A stretch of DNA of 19,208 nt from JBEKVE01 sp049514335 (GTDB taxonomy: Bacteria; Actinomycetota; Acidimicrobiia; Acidimicrobiales; UBA8190), in NCBI GenBank assembly GCA_049514335.1, contig JBEKVE010000040.1:1-19208 (forward strand), read 5' to 3'. A model generated the notes under the pieces. That model was not told the origin of the DNA and ran no database searches. It saw only the letters and a program-made list of their open reading frames with translations. Numbering within the stretch: position 1 is the stretch's first letter; each line of letters begins with the position of its first letter. Positions 7,411 through 15,331 of this stretch are shown piece after piece. Position numbers and translations under genes: made by a program.

Positions 7411-8150
7411 TGGGTCTCGACGCCACACGCGTGGGCGCCGTCGTGCGCAAAGAGCTGCAGGACTATCGGCGCAAACGAGCCATCGTCGTGACCATGATCG
7501 TCTTTCCACTGCTCTTTCTCGTCGAACCCGTGGTCACCATCTTCCTGGCGACCCCGTCCGGATCGGGCGCGGCATTGCAGAAGAGCCTCATCCTCCCCAT
7601 CCTCTATCTCCTGCTGATCCCGACCATCATGCCGAGCACGCTCGCCGCGTACACCGTGGCCGGCGAGCGCGAGCAGGGAACACTCGAGCCGCTTCTCACC
7701 ACGCCGATCCGCCAGCAGGAGTTCCTACTGGGCAAGGCGCTGTCGGTCATGATCCCCACGTTGGTCCTGTCCTACGCGGTGTTCGCCCTCTTCCTCATCG
7801 CCGTCGAACTTGGCGCCAGCTCGGTCGTCGCCGCGGCCGTGTTTCATGACGTACCGATCATCCTCGCATTGTTCCTCTTCGCCCCCCTCATGGCCGGCTG
7901 GGCCATCGTGGTCGGCATGGCCGTGTCGGTCCGTGCGACGGAGGTGCGCGTCGCTCAACAGTTGGGCACCCTGGCCAGCTTTCCCCCCGTGGCTGTGATC
8001 GTCCTGCTGGCGATCGGTGTGGTGAGCCCGACATTCTCTGTCGCGCTCGAATTCGTCGGCGGGCTGCTCGTGGTCGATGTTCTTCTCTTACGGTTCGTCT
8101 CCACGATGTTCGATCGGGAGCGCCTGGTGACGGGAGCCAAAGCCAGGTAG
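7407..8150 (+). CDS. ABC-2 type permease
   Basis: The ATG at 7407 overlaps the TGA of the ATPase gene (ATGA), showing translational coupling. The 247-residue protein begins with the short cytoplasmic RVGAVVRKELQDYRRKRAI segment typical of ABC-2 permeases. About six hydrophobic helices follow. The conserved cytoplasmic motif AGEREQGTLEPLLTTPI (about residues 88-104) is the coupling-helix region that contacts the ATPase. The size suits a half-transporter that would work as a dimer with two ATPases. No substrate can be inferred. The downstream 370 bases carry no gene. Confidence 0.9.
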   Translation: MMGLDATRVGAVVRKELQDYRRKRAIVVTMIVFPLLFLVEPVVTIFLATPSGSGAALQKSLILPILYLLLIPTIMPSTLAAYTVAGEREQGTLEPLLTTPIRQQEFLLGKALSVMIPTLVLSYAVFALFLIAVELGASSVVAAAVFHDVPIILALFLFAPLMAGWAIVVGMAVSVRATEVRVAQQLGTLASFPPVAVIVLLAIGVVSPTFSVALEFVGGLLVVDVLLLRFVSTMFDRERLVTGAKAR

Positions 8151-8523
8151 CGGCGACCAGTGGGCGCCGTGGACCGTCCTGGCATGGGGCTCGTGTGACG
8201 CACGTGGCCTCCACAGCAAGACCTGTATGGATCTGTGATGTGCCGGCACAGCGCGGATCGCGGGCCATGGATCTCGCACGTGAAGAAATGTCGCGGGACC
8301 GGACCCTGGTCGGAGGCCATGGCGGCGGCATCTCTTCCTTGTCGGTCGGGCTTTGAGAGCGTTCACGTGTAGCGTTGGTCACAGAGTCGATTGACAGCGC
8401 GATCACTTGTGAGCGCAAGAGAATGGTGACGACATGGGGCCGGATCGGCTCAAAAGCGGCCCCAGAGCCGAGCGCGTACAGCAGATCGGGATCACCCTCC
8501 AGACCGACGGGCACGAGGGTTCG
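8151..8523. other. Gene-poor spacer of about 370 bases
   Basis: No convincing gene, tRNA or strong hairpin is visible here. A TTGACA at 8391-8396 is an exact -35 consensus, but no acceptable -10 hexamer lies 16-18 bases further on. Reading frames that cross the spacer show no recognisable motifs. Confidence 0.5.
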
Positions 8524-9159
8524 ATGCTCCAGATGCCTGTGCCGCGTGCCGCCATTCGCCACGCCATCCCCATCGTTGTCGAAGGCGTTCTCGGTCCCCT
8601 GGCGCTGTTCTATGTGGTGCTCATCCTGACGGGATTTCGCGGTGCGCTGATCGCGGCACTCAGCTGGTCGTACCTGGCCCTCGGACGGCGTCTGTACAAA
8701 GGTGAGCGGGTCTCGATGCTCCTGTGGTTCGGGATCATCCTGCTCACGCTGCGCACGACGATCGCCCTCGTCACAGGCAGCGCCTTTGCGTACTTCGCCC
8801 AGCCGACGGCGGGCACCTTCGTGATCTCCCTCGTCCTCTTCGGTTCCGCCATTCTGGGCCGACCCTTTACTCAGCGCTTCGCGCACGATTTCTGCCCGAT
8901 CGATCCGCAGATCCTGGCGCGCCCACTGGTGCGACGCTTCTTCATACGGATCTCCGTGTTGTGGGGGACGGTCCTGATGCTGAACGCCGGTCTCGTCTTC
9001 TGGCTGCTCGTGTCCACCTCACTGCGGTCATTCGTGATCGAGCGGTCCGTGGTCACATACGGGTTGACGGCGGTGGCGATCTTCCTCTCGATCACCCGGT
9101 TCATCGCCATGATGCGCCGCGACAACATCACGGTCGAGTGGGCGCACGCCGTGGCTTGA
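8524..9159 (+). CDS. VC0807-like multi-helix membrane protein
   Basis: The frame is open from 8434, but the recognisable protein begins about ATG 8524 (MLQMPVPRAAIRHAIPIVVE), giving 211 residues; GAGGG at 8515-8519 precedes it, rather close. ATG 8533 is an alternative. There are five to six hydrophobic helices. The conserved-looking middle reads ALSWSYLALGRRLYKGERVS, then GRPFTQRFAHDFCPIDPQIL and VRRFFIRISVLWG, a pattern I associate with actinobacterial VC0807/septation-protein-A-like membrane proteins. Function is unknown in the family. The next gene starts 49 bases downstream, so a shared transcript is possible. Confidence 0.75.
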   Translation: MLQMPVPRAAIRHAIPIVVEGVLGPLALFYVVLILTGFRGALIAALSWSYLALGRRLYKGERVSMLLWFGIILLTLRTTIALVTGSAFAYFAQPTAGTFVISLVLFGSAILGRPFTQRFAHDFCPIDPQILARPLVRRFFIRISVLWGTVLMLNAGLVFWLLVSTSLRSFVIERSVVTYGLTAVAIFLSITRFIAMMRRDNITVEWAHAVA

Positions 9160-9208
9160 CGGCTCGAGCATGGGTCGCCGTGGGAGCGCACCATCGAGCG
9201 CCTCGACC

Positions 9209-9856
9209 ATGAGCGATCGGCTCGTTCAGGCGATCGTGCTCGTGAGCGACCTCGGGGCGGCGCGGAGCCGCATGGAGGCTCTCGGATTCACCGTCTTGGA
9301 CGGTGGGCGGCACCCGGGTCGAGGCACGGCCAACCTCATCATCCCCTTCGGCCGGCACTACCTGGAGCTCCTGGCGGTCGTCGACCACGACGAGGCTCTG
9401 GCGTCCCCTCAGGGCCGACCCATCGTGACGGCCTTGTCGGGGCGCGGACCCGGCTTGGCTCGGTGGTCGGTCGAGCCCGTGGACATCGAGCGCACGGCGG
9501 GGCGCCTCGGTCTGCCCACAGAGCGACGTTCCCGGGTCCTGCCATCTGGTGAGACCGTCCGCTGGCGCTCGGTCGGCGTCGACACCGCCTGGCTCGAGCC
9601 GTGGCGATGTGCGTTCATGGCGTGGGATGACCCTCGACTGCACCCTGCCCGTGGTGCCGTCACCCATCCGAATGGCGCCACCGGGTTCGCTCGGCTCGAC
9701 GTCGTGGCTCCAGATCACGGTGCGCTGGTTGCGTGGCTGGGTGGCACGGTGCCCGAGAGCGTGCATCTCTCGGCTGCGGCCGGAGCAGCAGGGCCCGTCG
9801 CTCTCCTGCTGTCCTCCCCGGCAGGCGAGATACCGCTCACAACCACCGGCCCGTAG
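9209..9856 (+). CDS. Glyoxalase-like (VOC superfamily) protein
   Basis: From ATG 9209 the product has 215 residues. It starts MSDRLVQAIVLVSDLGAARS, a typical first beta strand of VOC proteins, and continues with LGFTVLDGGRHPGRGTANLI and YLELLAVVD. A second, weaker half follows (GFARLDVVAPDHGALVAWL). This layout fits the glyoxalase_3-like group of paired beta-alpha-beta-beta-beta modules, often metal-binding enzymes that isomerise or open small molecules. The usual metal ligands are not all obvious, and the substrate is unknown. An in-frame earlier start at 9170 would add only a low-complexity tail. The gene converges on the cupin gene. Confidence 0.75.
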   Translation: MSDRLVQAIVLVSDLGAARSRMEALGFTVLDGGRHPGRGTANLIIPFGRHYLELLAVVDHDEALASPQGRPIVTALSGRGPGLARWSVEPVDIERTAGRLGLPTERRSRVLPSGETVRWRSVGVDTAWLEPWRCAFMAWDDPRLHPARGAVTHPNGATGFARLDVVAPDHGALVAWLGGTVPESVHLSAAAGAAGPVALLLSSPAGEIPLTTTGP

Positions 9857-9971
9857 TCCCGGCCCGTCGAGGTCCGAGTCGGCCCGGTGCGAATCGGGTC
9901 AGAGCTCACTGCCGGTCACATCTCGGAGCACCGTCGCCCCCTCGGTCACCGTGTCCCCATCGGGGCGTACC

Positions 9972-10361
9972 TCATGAGGGGGTGACGCCGTTGTACTCCT
10001 GGTCCGTGACATGCTCGCCCCATCGTGCGTCGCCTTCGGTCATGGACAGGTGTGTCATGACGTGGTCGGGCGCAGCGCCGTGCCAGTGCTCCTCGCCGTC
10101 GGGAGTGAAGACGATGTCTCCGGGACCGATCTCCACGATGCGATCACCGCGCGACTGCACACGTCCGCGTCCGTCGGTGACATAGAGGGTCTGGCCGAGG
10201 TGGTGCGAATGCCACGCCGTTCGCGCCCCGGGGCTGAACCGCACGGCGTTGACACTGATCCGTGCCGGCTCCTGACCACGGGCGATGGCGTCGATCCAGA
10301 CCTCTCCGGTGAACCATTCCGCCGGGCCCTGGGCTGAAGGCTGCGGTGGGATGACCTGCAT
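9972..10361 (-). CDS. Small cupin protein (hydroxynitrile-lyase-like)
   Basis: ATG 10361 is preceded by GGAGG with 6-base spacing, giving 129 residues. One cupin barrel is present: motif 1 has WHSHHLGQTLYVTDGRGRVQ (metal-binding His residues and a Gln), and motif 2 is GPGDIVFTPDGEEHWHGA. The first residues, MQVIPPQPSAQGPAEWFTGE, and the FSPGARTAWHSH sequence match the small metal-dependent cupins annotated as (R)-mandelonitrile lyases or quercetin-type cupins. In most genomes these act on unknown small molecules, so the name is only a family label. It is convergent with the glyoxalase gene; no strong hairpin was found in the 115-base gap. Confidence 0.85.
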   Translation of the reverse strand: MQVIPPQPSAQGPAEWFTGEVWIDAIARGQEPARISVNAVRFSPGARTAWHSHHLGQTLYVTDGRGRVQSRGDRIVEIGPGDIVFTPDGEEHWHGAAPDHVMTHLSMTEGDARWGEHVTDQEYNGVTPS

Positions 10362-10493
10362 GCGAACCTCCGATCCGTTCGCGGCGCGATCCGGAGACAC
10401 GAGCGCTCCCGGACCACGCTGATGGTCGTCGTGAACGTGACCCTATCGGCCAGTGTGCCGACTCGACAGGGGAGATGCTACGGAGCGATTGCC

Positions 10494-10871
10494 TCACGAA
10501 GCCGAGCGTTCGAGGTGTGCCTTGTGGGCCCGGGCGATGATCTCCTCGGTCACCGATCGCTTGTCGCCGTCATGGGCGGGATGGTGCCGGGGGCACGCCA
10601 GGTACGGCGTGCCGTCGACCTGCTTCCCCAGCCGCAAGCATCCTTTGACGTGGCAATTGTGGTGGCGGTACACGGTGATGATGCTGCCCAGGATGAGGAA
10701 GTCCGGGATGGCGCCCCCGAACCCCGACCAGAACCCGTACCACGTTCCCGACTCGGCGTCGGCGCCGGTGTAGCGGAGGAACCAGTGGGCCGAATCGGTC
10801 CAGAAGATCGCAACGACGATGACGAACGCAACGAGGACGGTGAGGCCGACGACAAGTGCGGTGCGCTTCAT
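10494..10871 (-). CDS. Small membrane protein with Cys/His (zinc-ribbon-like) tail
   Basis: ATG 10871 is preceded by AGGGGTGA, giving 125 residues; GTG 10880 overlaps the channel stop as GTGA and is an alternative. Residues about 5-23 form one helix, and 52-67 form a second hydrophobic stretch. Then comes RHHNCHVKGCLRLGKQ and YLACPRHHP, with Cys73, Cys78, Cys93 and His96/97 able to bind a metal. Similar HHNCHVKGC proteins occur widely in actinobacteria and their phages, with no known function. The start is coupled to the potassium channel gene directly upstream, so the two are probably made together. Whether it modifies the channel is inference. Confidence 0.75.
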   Translation of the reverse strand: MKRTALVVGLTVLVAFVIVVAIFWTDSAHWFLRYTGADAESGTWYGFWSGFGGAIPDFLILGSIITVYRHHNCHVKGCLRLGKQVDGTPYLACPRHHPAHDGDKRSVTEEIIARAHKAHLERSAS

Positions 10872-10876
10872 GTGTA

Positions 10877-11851
10877 TCACCCCTGGGTCTCGGTCTCTGT
10901 GTCGCTCTCGGCACCGGCTGCCGATGCGATCGCCGTCACCTCCGCCGGCGTGGCGCCCAGCCTGCGCTCGACGTCAGCCAGCCGATCGCCGATCACGGCA
11001 AGTTGCTGGCCGAGATCGGCATGGCTCTTCTTGAGCTCCTCTTTGTTGTCGTCGGTGTGCTCCTTGATGAACACCGAAGCCACCGTGGCGGTGAGCACGC
11101 CGATGAGCCCGATGCCGACCAACATGAGGACCACGGCCACGATACGGCCGCCCTCGCTCACCGGGAAGCGGTCCCCGTACCCCACGGTGGTGACCGTGAC
11201 GATCGCCCACCACAGGGCGTCGGGGTAGGTGTGGATGTTGCTCCCTTTGGTGTGCTGCTCGAACAGCAGGACGAGCCATGCACCGATGAAGAGGACCCCG
11301 ATGACCGCCAGGAGCACGCGGAAGAGGCTGTGGTGCTTCAGGATGAATTCGAGCCGCAGCTCGCTCTCGCGGACGAGAAGGGACATCCGTTCGATGCCGA
11401 TGATGTGCCACCCCTGGAAAGCGGGCAGCACCACCGTCGCCGGTTCCACCCACCTGCGTCGGAGGTACCCCTTCGTATCGGGTGTGACGACGAGGCGGAT
11501 GGCGTACTCGACCAGCATGACGAGCCAAAGAACGAAGAGCGCTCCGACAAGGCCCGTCGAGGCGGAGTCGTCGACGTCGGTGGTGAGCACCACGACGGCG
11601 ACGACCAGCCACGCCACCCCGAGCAGCGCCATGGGGAACCGCGTGACGTGCTCGATCCGGTCCACCAGATCGTGCCGACCCCCGGACGGCTTGGCGGCGT
11701 CGATTGTCTGGCGTCGCTGCTCTTCCTTGCGCTCGGCCGCTTCGAGGCGTTCACGCTCGAGCTTCTCCAGGCGCTGGATGCGATCGATCGAGGAACGCTT
11801 TCCCGCAATGGTGCCGCCTGCGCCAGCCCCGGGTGCCGTCGTCTTCACCAC
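10877..11851 (-). CDS. Voltage-gated-type potassium channel
   Basis: GTG 11851 gives 324 residues, with no clear ribosome-binding site. An N-terminal charged coiled coil (residues about 20-50, RLEKLERERLEAAERKEEQR) comes first. Helices follow at about 72-90 and 99-122 and in an Arg-bearing segment (RMSLLVRESELRLEF), like a reduced voltage sensor. The pore has a helix, the selectivity filter TTVGYGD at 221-227 and a final helix (IVAVVLMLVGIGLIGVL). A C-terminal coiled coil (ELKKSHADLGQQLAVIGDRL) probably holds the tetramer. The filter is the standard K+ type. The TGA stop overlaps the next gene. No RCK/TrkA domain is present, so gating is likely by voltage or by the coiled coils. Confidence 0.92.
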   Translation of the reverse strand: MVKTTAPGAGAGGTIAGKRSSIDRIQRLEKLERERLEAAERKEEQRRQTIDAAKPSGGRHDLVDRIEHVTRFPMALLGVAWLVVAVVVLTTDVDDSASTGLVGALFVLWLVMLVEYAIRLVVTPDTKGYLRRRWVEPATVVLPAFQGWHIIGIERMSLLVRESELRLEFILKHHSLFRVLLAVIGVLFIGAWLVLLFEQHTKGSNIHTYPDALWWAIVTVTTVGYGDRFPVSEGGRIVAVVLMLVGIGLIGVLTATVASVFIKEHTDDNKEELKKSHADLGQQLAVIGDRLADVERRLGATPAEVTAIASAAGAESDTETETQG

Positions 11852-11871
11852 CGGCAGGAGACGTTAGTGGG

Positions 11872-12262
11872 TCAGCCCGCGTTGTTGGCCGATCTCCGGG
11901 CCTGAGCAGGGATGTCCGCCCGCCTCCTCAGAGCCGGGCGCAGGCGCGGGCGCGGGCGCGGAGCGGCCACCTGCTCGCTGGACATGGTGGCAGTGAACCG
12001 CGCGAGCGCACCGCCGGCGTCCCCTGCGGCGTTGAGCGTCTGCGGCATGGGCGGTGTGAGCCAGTGTTGGCGGTGTGGGCGGCGCGGGTGTCGTCAGTGG
12101 CCGTGAACGTTCCGTCCGATCACCGCCAACGCGGCGGACCAACCCCTTGCGAGAGCGCCGATCGAGGACCGTGGCCACCGTTGGGTACGTGCATCGAGGT
12201 AGCAAATCGGCGACCTCGCGGCCTGTCATGTCGCGAGCCGGCGCGTCCCACAGAACGTCCAT
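11872..12262 (-). pseudogene. BlaI/MecI-type repressor broken by two frameshifts
   Basis: From ATG 12262 the minus strand reads MDVLWDAPARDMTGREVADL, then YPTVATVLDRRSRKGLVRRV, the winged helix of BlaI/MecI/CopY regulators. Near 12120 the frame changes and the homology goes on as DGTFTATDDTRAAHTAN. Near 12070 it changes again to GDAGGALARFTATMSSEQVA, the family's C-terminal dimerisation region, which runs to a TGA at 11872. Both shifts move the frame in the same direction. The usual N-terminal lead-in before VMDVLWD is also missing. As it stands, translation from 12262 gives a chimaeric, Pro/Arg-rich tail. Family members repress beta-lactamase or metal-transport genes; no such target is seen here. 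Confidence 0.72.
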
Positions 12263-12298
12263 GACGCGCCCGTCAGTCGGGAGTTGCCATGGGCGCCC

Positions 12299-12769
12299 CT
12301 ACGGGCCGCGGTCCGAAGCGGATCCCTCGATACGGGCGCGCAGCCGGCGCAGGTTGCCCCGCCACAGTCCCGCCAAGAGGGGCCGGGCCGCCAAGGCCCC
12401 GATTGTGCCTCCCAGCCACCACGGGAAGCGGAGCCGTTCGTCCCAGCGCACACGGGTGGACGACGTCGCATCGTCGTCCAGCGAGAACTGGCCCGTCCCA
12501 CCCACCAGCCCCCTGTGGGCGACCGACATGCTCGATCCCGGCTCCCAGCCCGTCACCTCCATGACATCGGTCAATCGGATGGGCCCCATTCGGGTGTCGC
12601 ACTCGAAGGTGGTGCCGACCCCTCGGCGCCGGTCACCCACGAAGCGGATGGCGGTGGCGTCGCGCATCCAGGTGACGTGATCCTCGATTCGCTCCAGCTC
12701 GTCCCACACCGTCGGCCGGGGCGCGCCCACCACGATGGCGACGCGTACCAGGACTCCTCGGGCGCTCAC
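12299..12769 (-). CDS. SRPBCC-family protein (polyketide cyclase/dehydrase-like)
   Basis: GTG 12769 gives 156 residues. The protein starts with a beta strand (VRVAIVVGAPRPTVWDELER), then HVTWMRDATAIRFVGDRRRG and VGTTFECDTRMGPIRLTDVM. It ends with a long helix (GALAARPLLAGLWRGNLRRL). This is the START/SRPBCC hydrophobic-pocket fold used to bind or act on lipids and other apolar ligands. No catalytic residue is distinctive. It is divergent from the desaturase gene 235 bases away, which makes a lipid link plausible but unproven. It lies just upstream of the decayed BlaI gene on the same strand. No ribosome-binding site is seen at the start. Confidence 0.78.
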   Translation of the reverse strand: MSARGVLVRVAIVVGAPRPTVWDELERIEDHVTWMRDATAIRFVGDRRRGVGTTFECDTRMGPIRLTDVMEVTGWEPGSSMSVAHRGLVGGTGQFSLDDDATSSTRVRWDERLRFPWWLGGTIGALAARPLLAGLWRGNLRRLRARIEGSASDRGP

Positions 12770-13004
12770 CGGTGGGACCCGGTGGCCTGGTCGACGGGTC
12801 GGGGCGGTCCCATGCGCACCATCGTGGACCGGACGCGGCGCACCATGCAGGTCGGGCGAGACGGGTCGGTGGGGAGGTCGGCCTCCGACAGCGTCGGGAC
12901 GGTTTCCAGGCGGTGGCGCCGGGGGGTGCCGGACCTGACTAGTGTGACGCCTCGTTCCGGGAGCGACAGATCAGCGAAGCACCGTTCGTGCCCGCCGAGC
13001 CCAC

Positions 13005-13985
13005 GTGGCGAGGGCGGCTCCGGCGGCGCGCCCTCCGGCGCCCCCCGCGGCGCGAAGGACACGTGAGGCCGCCGAGGCGGGGCCTCACCGGTCCTGGCGG
13101 CTCGGGATCCCCTTCCTGCTCGTGCACGTGGCCGTCCTGGGCGTCGTGTTCGTGGGATGGAGCCCCGTGGCAGTGGGCATCGCCGTCGCGTCCTACGGCG
13201 TCCGCGCCTTCGGGATCACGGCCTTCTACCACCGGTGCTTCTCCCACCGGGCGTTTCGCGTCCCACGCGCCCTCCAGCTGGCCGGAGCGGCACTGGGCGC
13301 GTCGGCGGCCCAGCGCGGGCCGTTGTGGTGGGTGGCGCACCACCGGGCCCATCACCGCTACACCGACCGGGAGGGCGATCCCCACTCGCCGGTGGTCGAC
13401 GGATTCTGGTACAGCCACGTGGGATGGATTTTCGACCCGGACAACGCCGGCACCGACCTGACGAAGGTGAAGGACCTGGCCCGTTTTCGGGAGCTGCGCC
13501 TGCTCGACCGCTTCGAGTACGTCGTGCCGGGCGCACTTGCGGTGGCGTGCGTCGTCCTCGGCACGGTGCTCCGCCACGTCTCTCCCGGCACCGGCACCTC
13601 GGGTCCACAGCTGCTCGTGTGGGGTTTCATCATCCCCACGGTGCTGCTCTATCACTCGACGTTCGCCGTCAACTCCCTCGCTCACCGGTTCGGTCGCCGG
13701 CGCTTCGAGACCCCTGACGCCAGCCGCAACAACTGGATGATCTCGGTGGCGGTGCTGGGGGAGGGCTGGCACAACAACCACCACCGCTTTCCGACGAGCG
13801 CACGGCAGGGTCTCTCACCATGGGTGCTCGACCCCACGTGGTGGGGGATCTGGGCCTTGGCGACGGTGGGACTGGCGTCGGGCGTGCGGCACCCACCCCG
13901 GCACTTCGAGGCCCTCGTCCCGATGGCCGTCCTCCCCCCGGGGCGGGACGGGCCGGTGCCAGCCGGCGAGAACGGATCGGGATAA
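13005..13985 (+). CDS. Acyl-CoA/fatty-acid delta-9-type desaturase
   Basis: GTG 13005 gives 326 residues; the first 30 are Ala/Pro/Arg-rich, and the true start is uncertain. All three di-iron histidine boxes are present: HRCFSH (76-81), HHRAHH (112-117) and GWHNNHH (His256, His259, His260). Hydrophobic helices precede box 1 and lie between boxes 2 and 3 (LLDRFEYVVPGALAVACVVL, LLVWGFIIPTVLLYHSTF). This is the membrane desaturase layout of the OLE1/DesC type, which inserts a double bond in long acyl chains using O2 and an electron carrier, and adjusts membrane fluidity. No cytochrome b5 domain is fused, so reducing power must come from a separate protein. Divergent from the SRPBCC gene. Confidence 0.92.
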   Translation: MARAAPAARPPAPPAARRTREAAEAGPHRSWRLGIPFLLVHVAVLGVVFVGWSPVAVGIAVASYGVRAFGITAFYHRCFSHRAFRVPRALQLAGAALGASAAQRGPLWWVAHHRAHHRYTDREGDPHSPVVDGFWYSHVGWIFDPDNAGTDLTKVKDLARFRELRLLDRFEYVVPGALAVACVVLGTVLRHVSPGTGTSGPQLLVWGFIIPTVLLYHSTFAVNSLAHRFGRRRFETPDASRNNWMISVAVLGEGWHNNHHRFPTSARQGLSPWVLDPTWWGIWALATVGLASGVRHPPRHFEALVPMAVLPPGRDGPVPAGENGSG

Positions 13986-14021
13986 ACGGGTCTCTGGTCC
14001 CGGTGCTGGCGATGGGCACCG

Positions 14022-14041
14022 CGTCCGGACCGGCCCGGACG
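14022..14041. terminator. Hairpin between the convergent desaturase and DUF1003 genes
   Basis: CGTCCGG (14022-14028) pairs with CCGGACG (14035-14041) across a 6-base loop. A second, weaker stem (GGTGC 14002-14006 with GCACC 14016-14020) sits just before it. Both lie in the 73-base gap between gene ends. No T-run follows, so the terminator role is inferred from position. Confidence 0.4.
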
Positions 14042-14058
14042 GTGGCGCGGCGCCGGCC

Positions 14059-14577
14059 TCAGGTGGGCTCGGCCGGCTCGCCCGCTTGGGGCGATGGCGG
14101 GAACCGACCCAATTCGGCTCCGACGGTCCGACCGATGTTGGCCACGTGGAGGTGGATCTCGTCGAGGAGGTCGGTGGCCCGTTTCACCTGCGAGGTGAGA
14201 ACGGTGTTCTCCTGGATGAGCGTCTTGATGTCGTCGGTGTTGTGCTCGGTGTGGATGGCGATCTCCGACGATATGGCGTCGGCGCGTTTGGCGGCGATCA
14301 ACAGCGCAGCGGCTTGGACCCCGGCCAGCATCGACAGGAAGAGGTTCAGAAGGATGTAGGGGTAGGGGTCGAACGGCTTGTGGTGCAGCACGTCCTTGAG
14401 CAACAGGCTGTTGACCACGGCCCAGATGATCATGATGGCGAAGAAGCTGAAGACGAACGGCCACGACCCCATCATGTTGCGCATGCGGTCGGCGGCACGC
14501 TCGCCGCGCGTCAGGTCATCGCCCGAGCGCACGCCAGGGTGCTTGTGCCACAGGCTCTGCCAGCCGGCCGGGGGCAT
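14059..14577 (-). CDS. DUF1003 membrane protein
   Basis: ATG 14577 gives 172 residues, the family's usual size. The protein has LTRGERAADRMRNMMGSWPF, then two close hydrophobic helices (VFSFFAIMIIWAVVN and ILLNLFLSMLAGVQAAALLI). The stretch between them, FDPYPYILLNLFLSMLAGVQ, is the DUF1003 signature. The C-terminal half is a charged helix (HNTDDIKTLIQENTVLTSQV) followed by a Pro-rich tail. Function is unknown; some homologues are described as small inner-membrane or cyclic-nucleotide-associated proteins, but nothing here shows that. It follows the DinB-type gene by 58 bases on the same strand, so it may be the last gene of that operon. Confidence 0.85.
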   Translation of the reverse strand: MPPAGWQSLWHKHPGVRSGDDLTRGERAADRMRNMMGSWPFVFSFFAIMIIWAVVNSLLLKDVLHHKPFDPYPYILLNLFLSMLAGVQAAALLIAAKRADAISSEIAIHTEHNTDDIKTLIQENTVLTSQVKRATDLLDEIHLHVANIGRTVGAELGRFPPSPQAGEPAEPT

Positions 14578-14635
14578 GGGCCCGATGGTCGCGCACGGCG
14601 CCCGTGCGCAGGGGGATGCATGCGGTGCGCGGGAG

Positions 14636-15262
14636 CTAGGGGCGTGAGCGCAGCGTCCCCACACCGTCCCCACCGAGGGCATCGAGCGCAGCCGCCCTCC
14701 CCGCCATCGCCAGAACGAGGGCCAGGATGGGCCCGGCGACCTCGGGACCCGCACCATGGGACCATTCGACATCGGTGGCGCGTAGAGACAGCCCGGCGAT
14801 CCGGCGCTTGGCTCCGATGACGAGGTTGGAGCCCTTGTAGAAGTCGGCCACCCGGACCACCGCCTCGGTGGGGTAGTCGTGGGTGATGCCCAGGGGCCGA
14901 CGAATGTCCTCGGCGTGCACGAGCGTCTCACCGAGCCACGAGTCAGCGGGCCCCGGGGGGTGCTTCACCGACGTGAGCACGCTCTCGAAACGTGCCAGCG
15001 TGTCGGCAGGCGTGGCTCCCCGTTCGACGGCGATGTCCTTGGCCTGCATCCGCGACAAGCTGAACCCCGAACCCACCAGCTTGGGGAAGAACGTCGGGGG
15101 TGAGATGCGAGCGGTGGCGGTCATGTGGGCGAGCACGTCGCGCACCGTCCACTGCTCGCACATCGACGGCGTCGACCATTGCCCCGCGTCGATGATGCCG
15201 AGGTCGGCCGCCAGGGCCTTGCGCTCGGCGTGCACCGTGGGCCAGATGTCGCTCTTTGCCAT
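14636..15262 (-). CDS. Mycothiol-dependent maleylpyruvate isomerase/DinB-type protein
   Basis: A strong site (GAGGAGGA) precedes ATG 15262; 208 residues. The N-terminal four-helix domain has QWSTPSMCEQWTVRDVLAHM and, further on, DSWLGETLVHAEDIRRPLGI. The two His segments (LAHM and LVHAED) are the usual metal ligands of this fold. Family members use mycothiol in place of glutathione to isomerise or detoxify small electrophiles, and the fold is almost restricted to mycothiol-making actinobacteria. The substrate is unknown. It sits between YCII and DUF1003 genes, in an operon facing an ArsR-SRPBCC regulator. A decayed relative lies at 5521-5857. Confidence 0.88.
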   Translation of the reverse strand: MAKSDIWPTVHAERKALAADLGIIDAGQWSTPSMCEQWTVRDVLAHMTATARISPPTFFPKLVGSGFSLSRMQAKDIAVERGATPADTLARFESVLTSVKHPPGPADSWLGETLVHAEDIRRPLGITHDYPTEAVVRVADFYKGSNLVIGAKRRIAGLSLRATDVEWSHGAGPEVAGPILALVLAMAGRAAALDALGGDGVGTLRSRP

Positions 15263-15331
15263 GGGTCCTCCTCATGGGTCCGATGTCCCCGGCGGGGCGT
15301 GGGCCGCCGTCCGGGGCCGTGGCGTGTCGGG

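Noticed and set aside
8391..8396. TTGACA as promoter for the VC0807-like gene
   Set aside because: No -10 hexamer at 16-18 bases downstream; a chance match cannot be excluded.
11861..11866. TAACGT as -10 of a leaderless potassium channel message
   Set aside because: The spacing to the GTG (9 bases) is slightly long and no -35 is seen; too weak to list.
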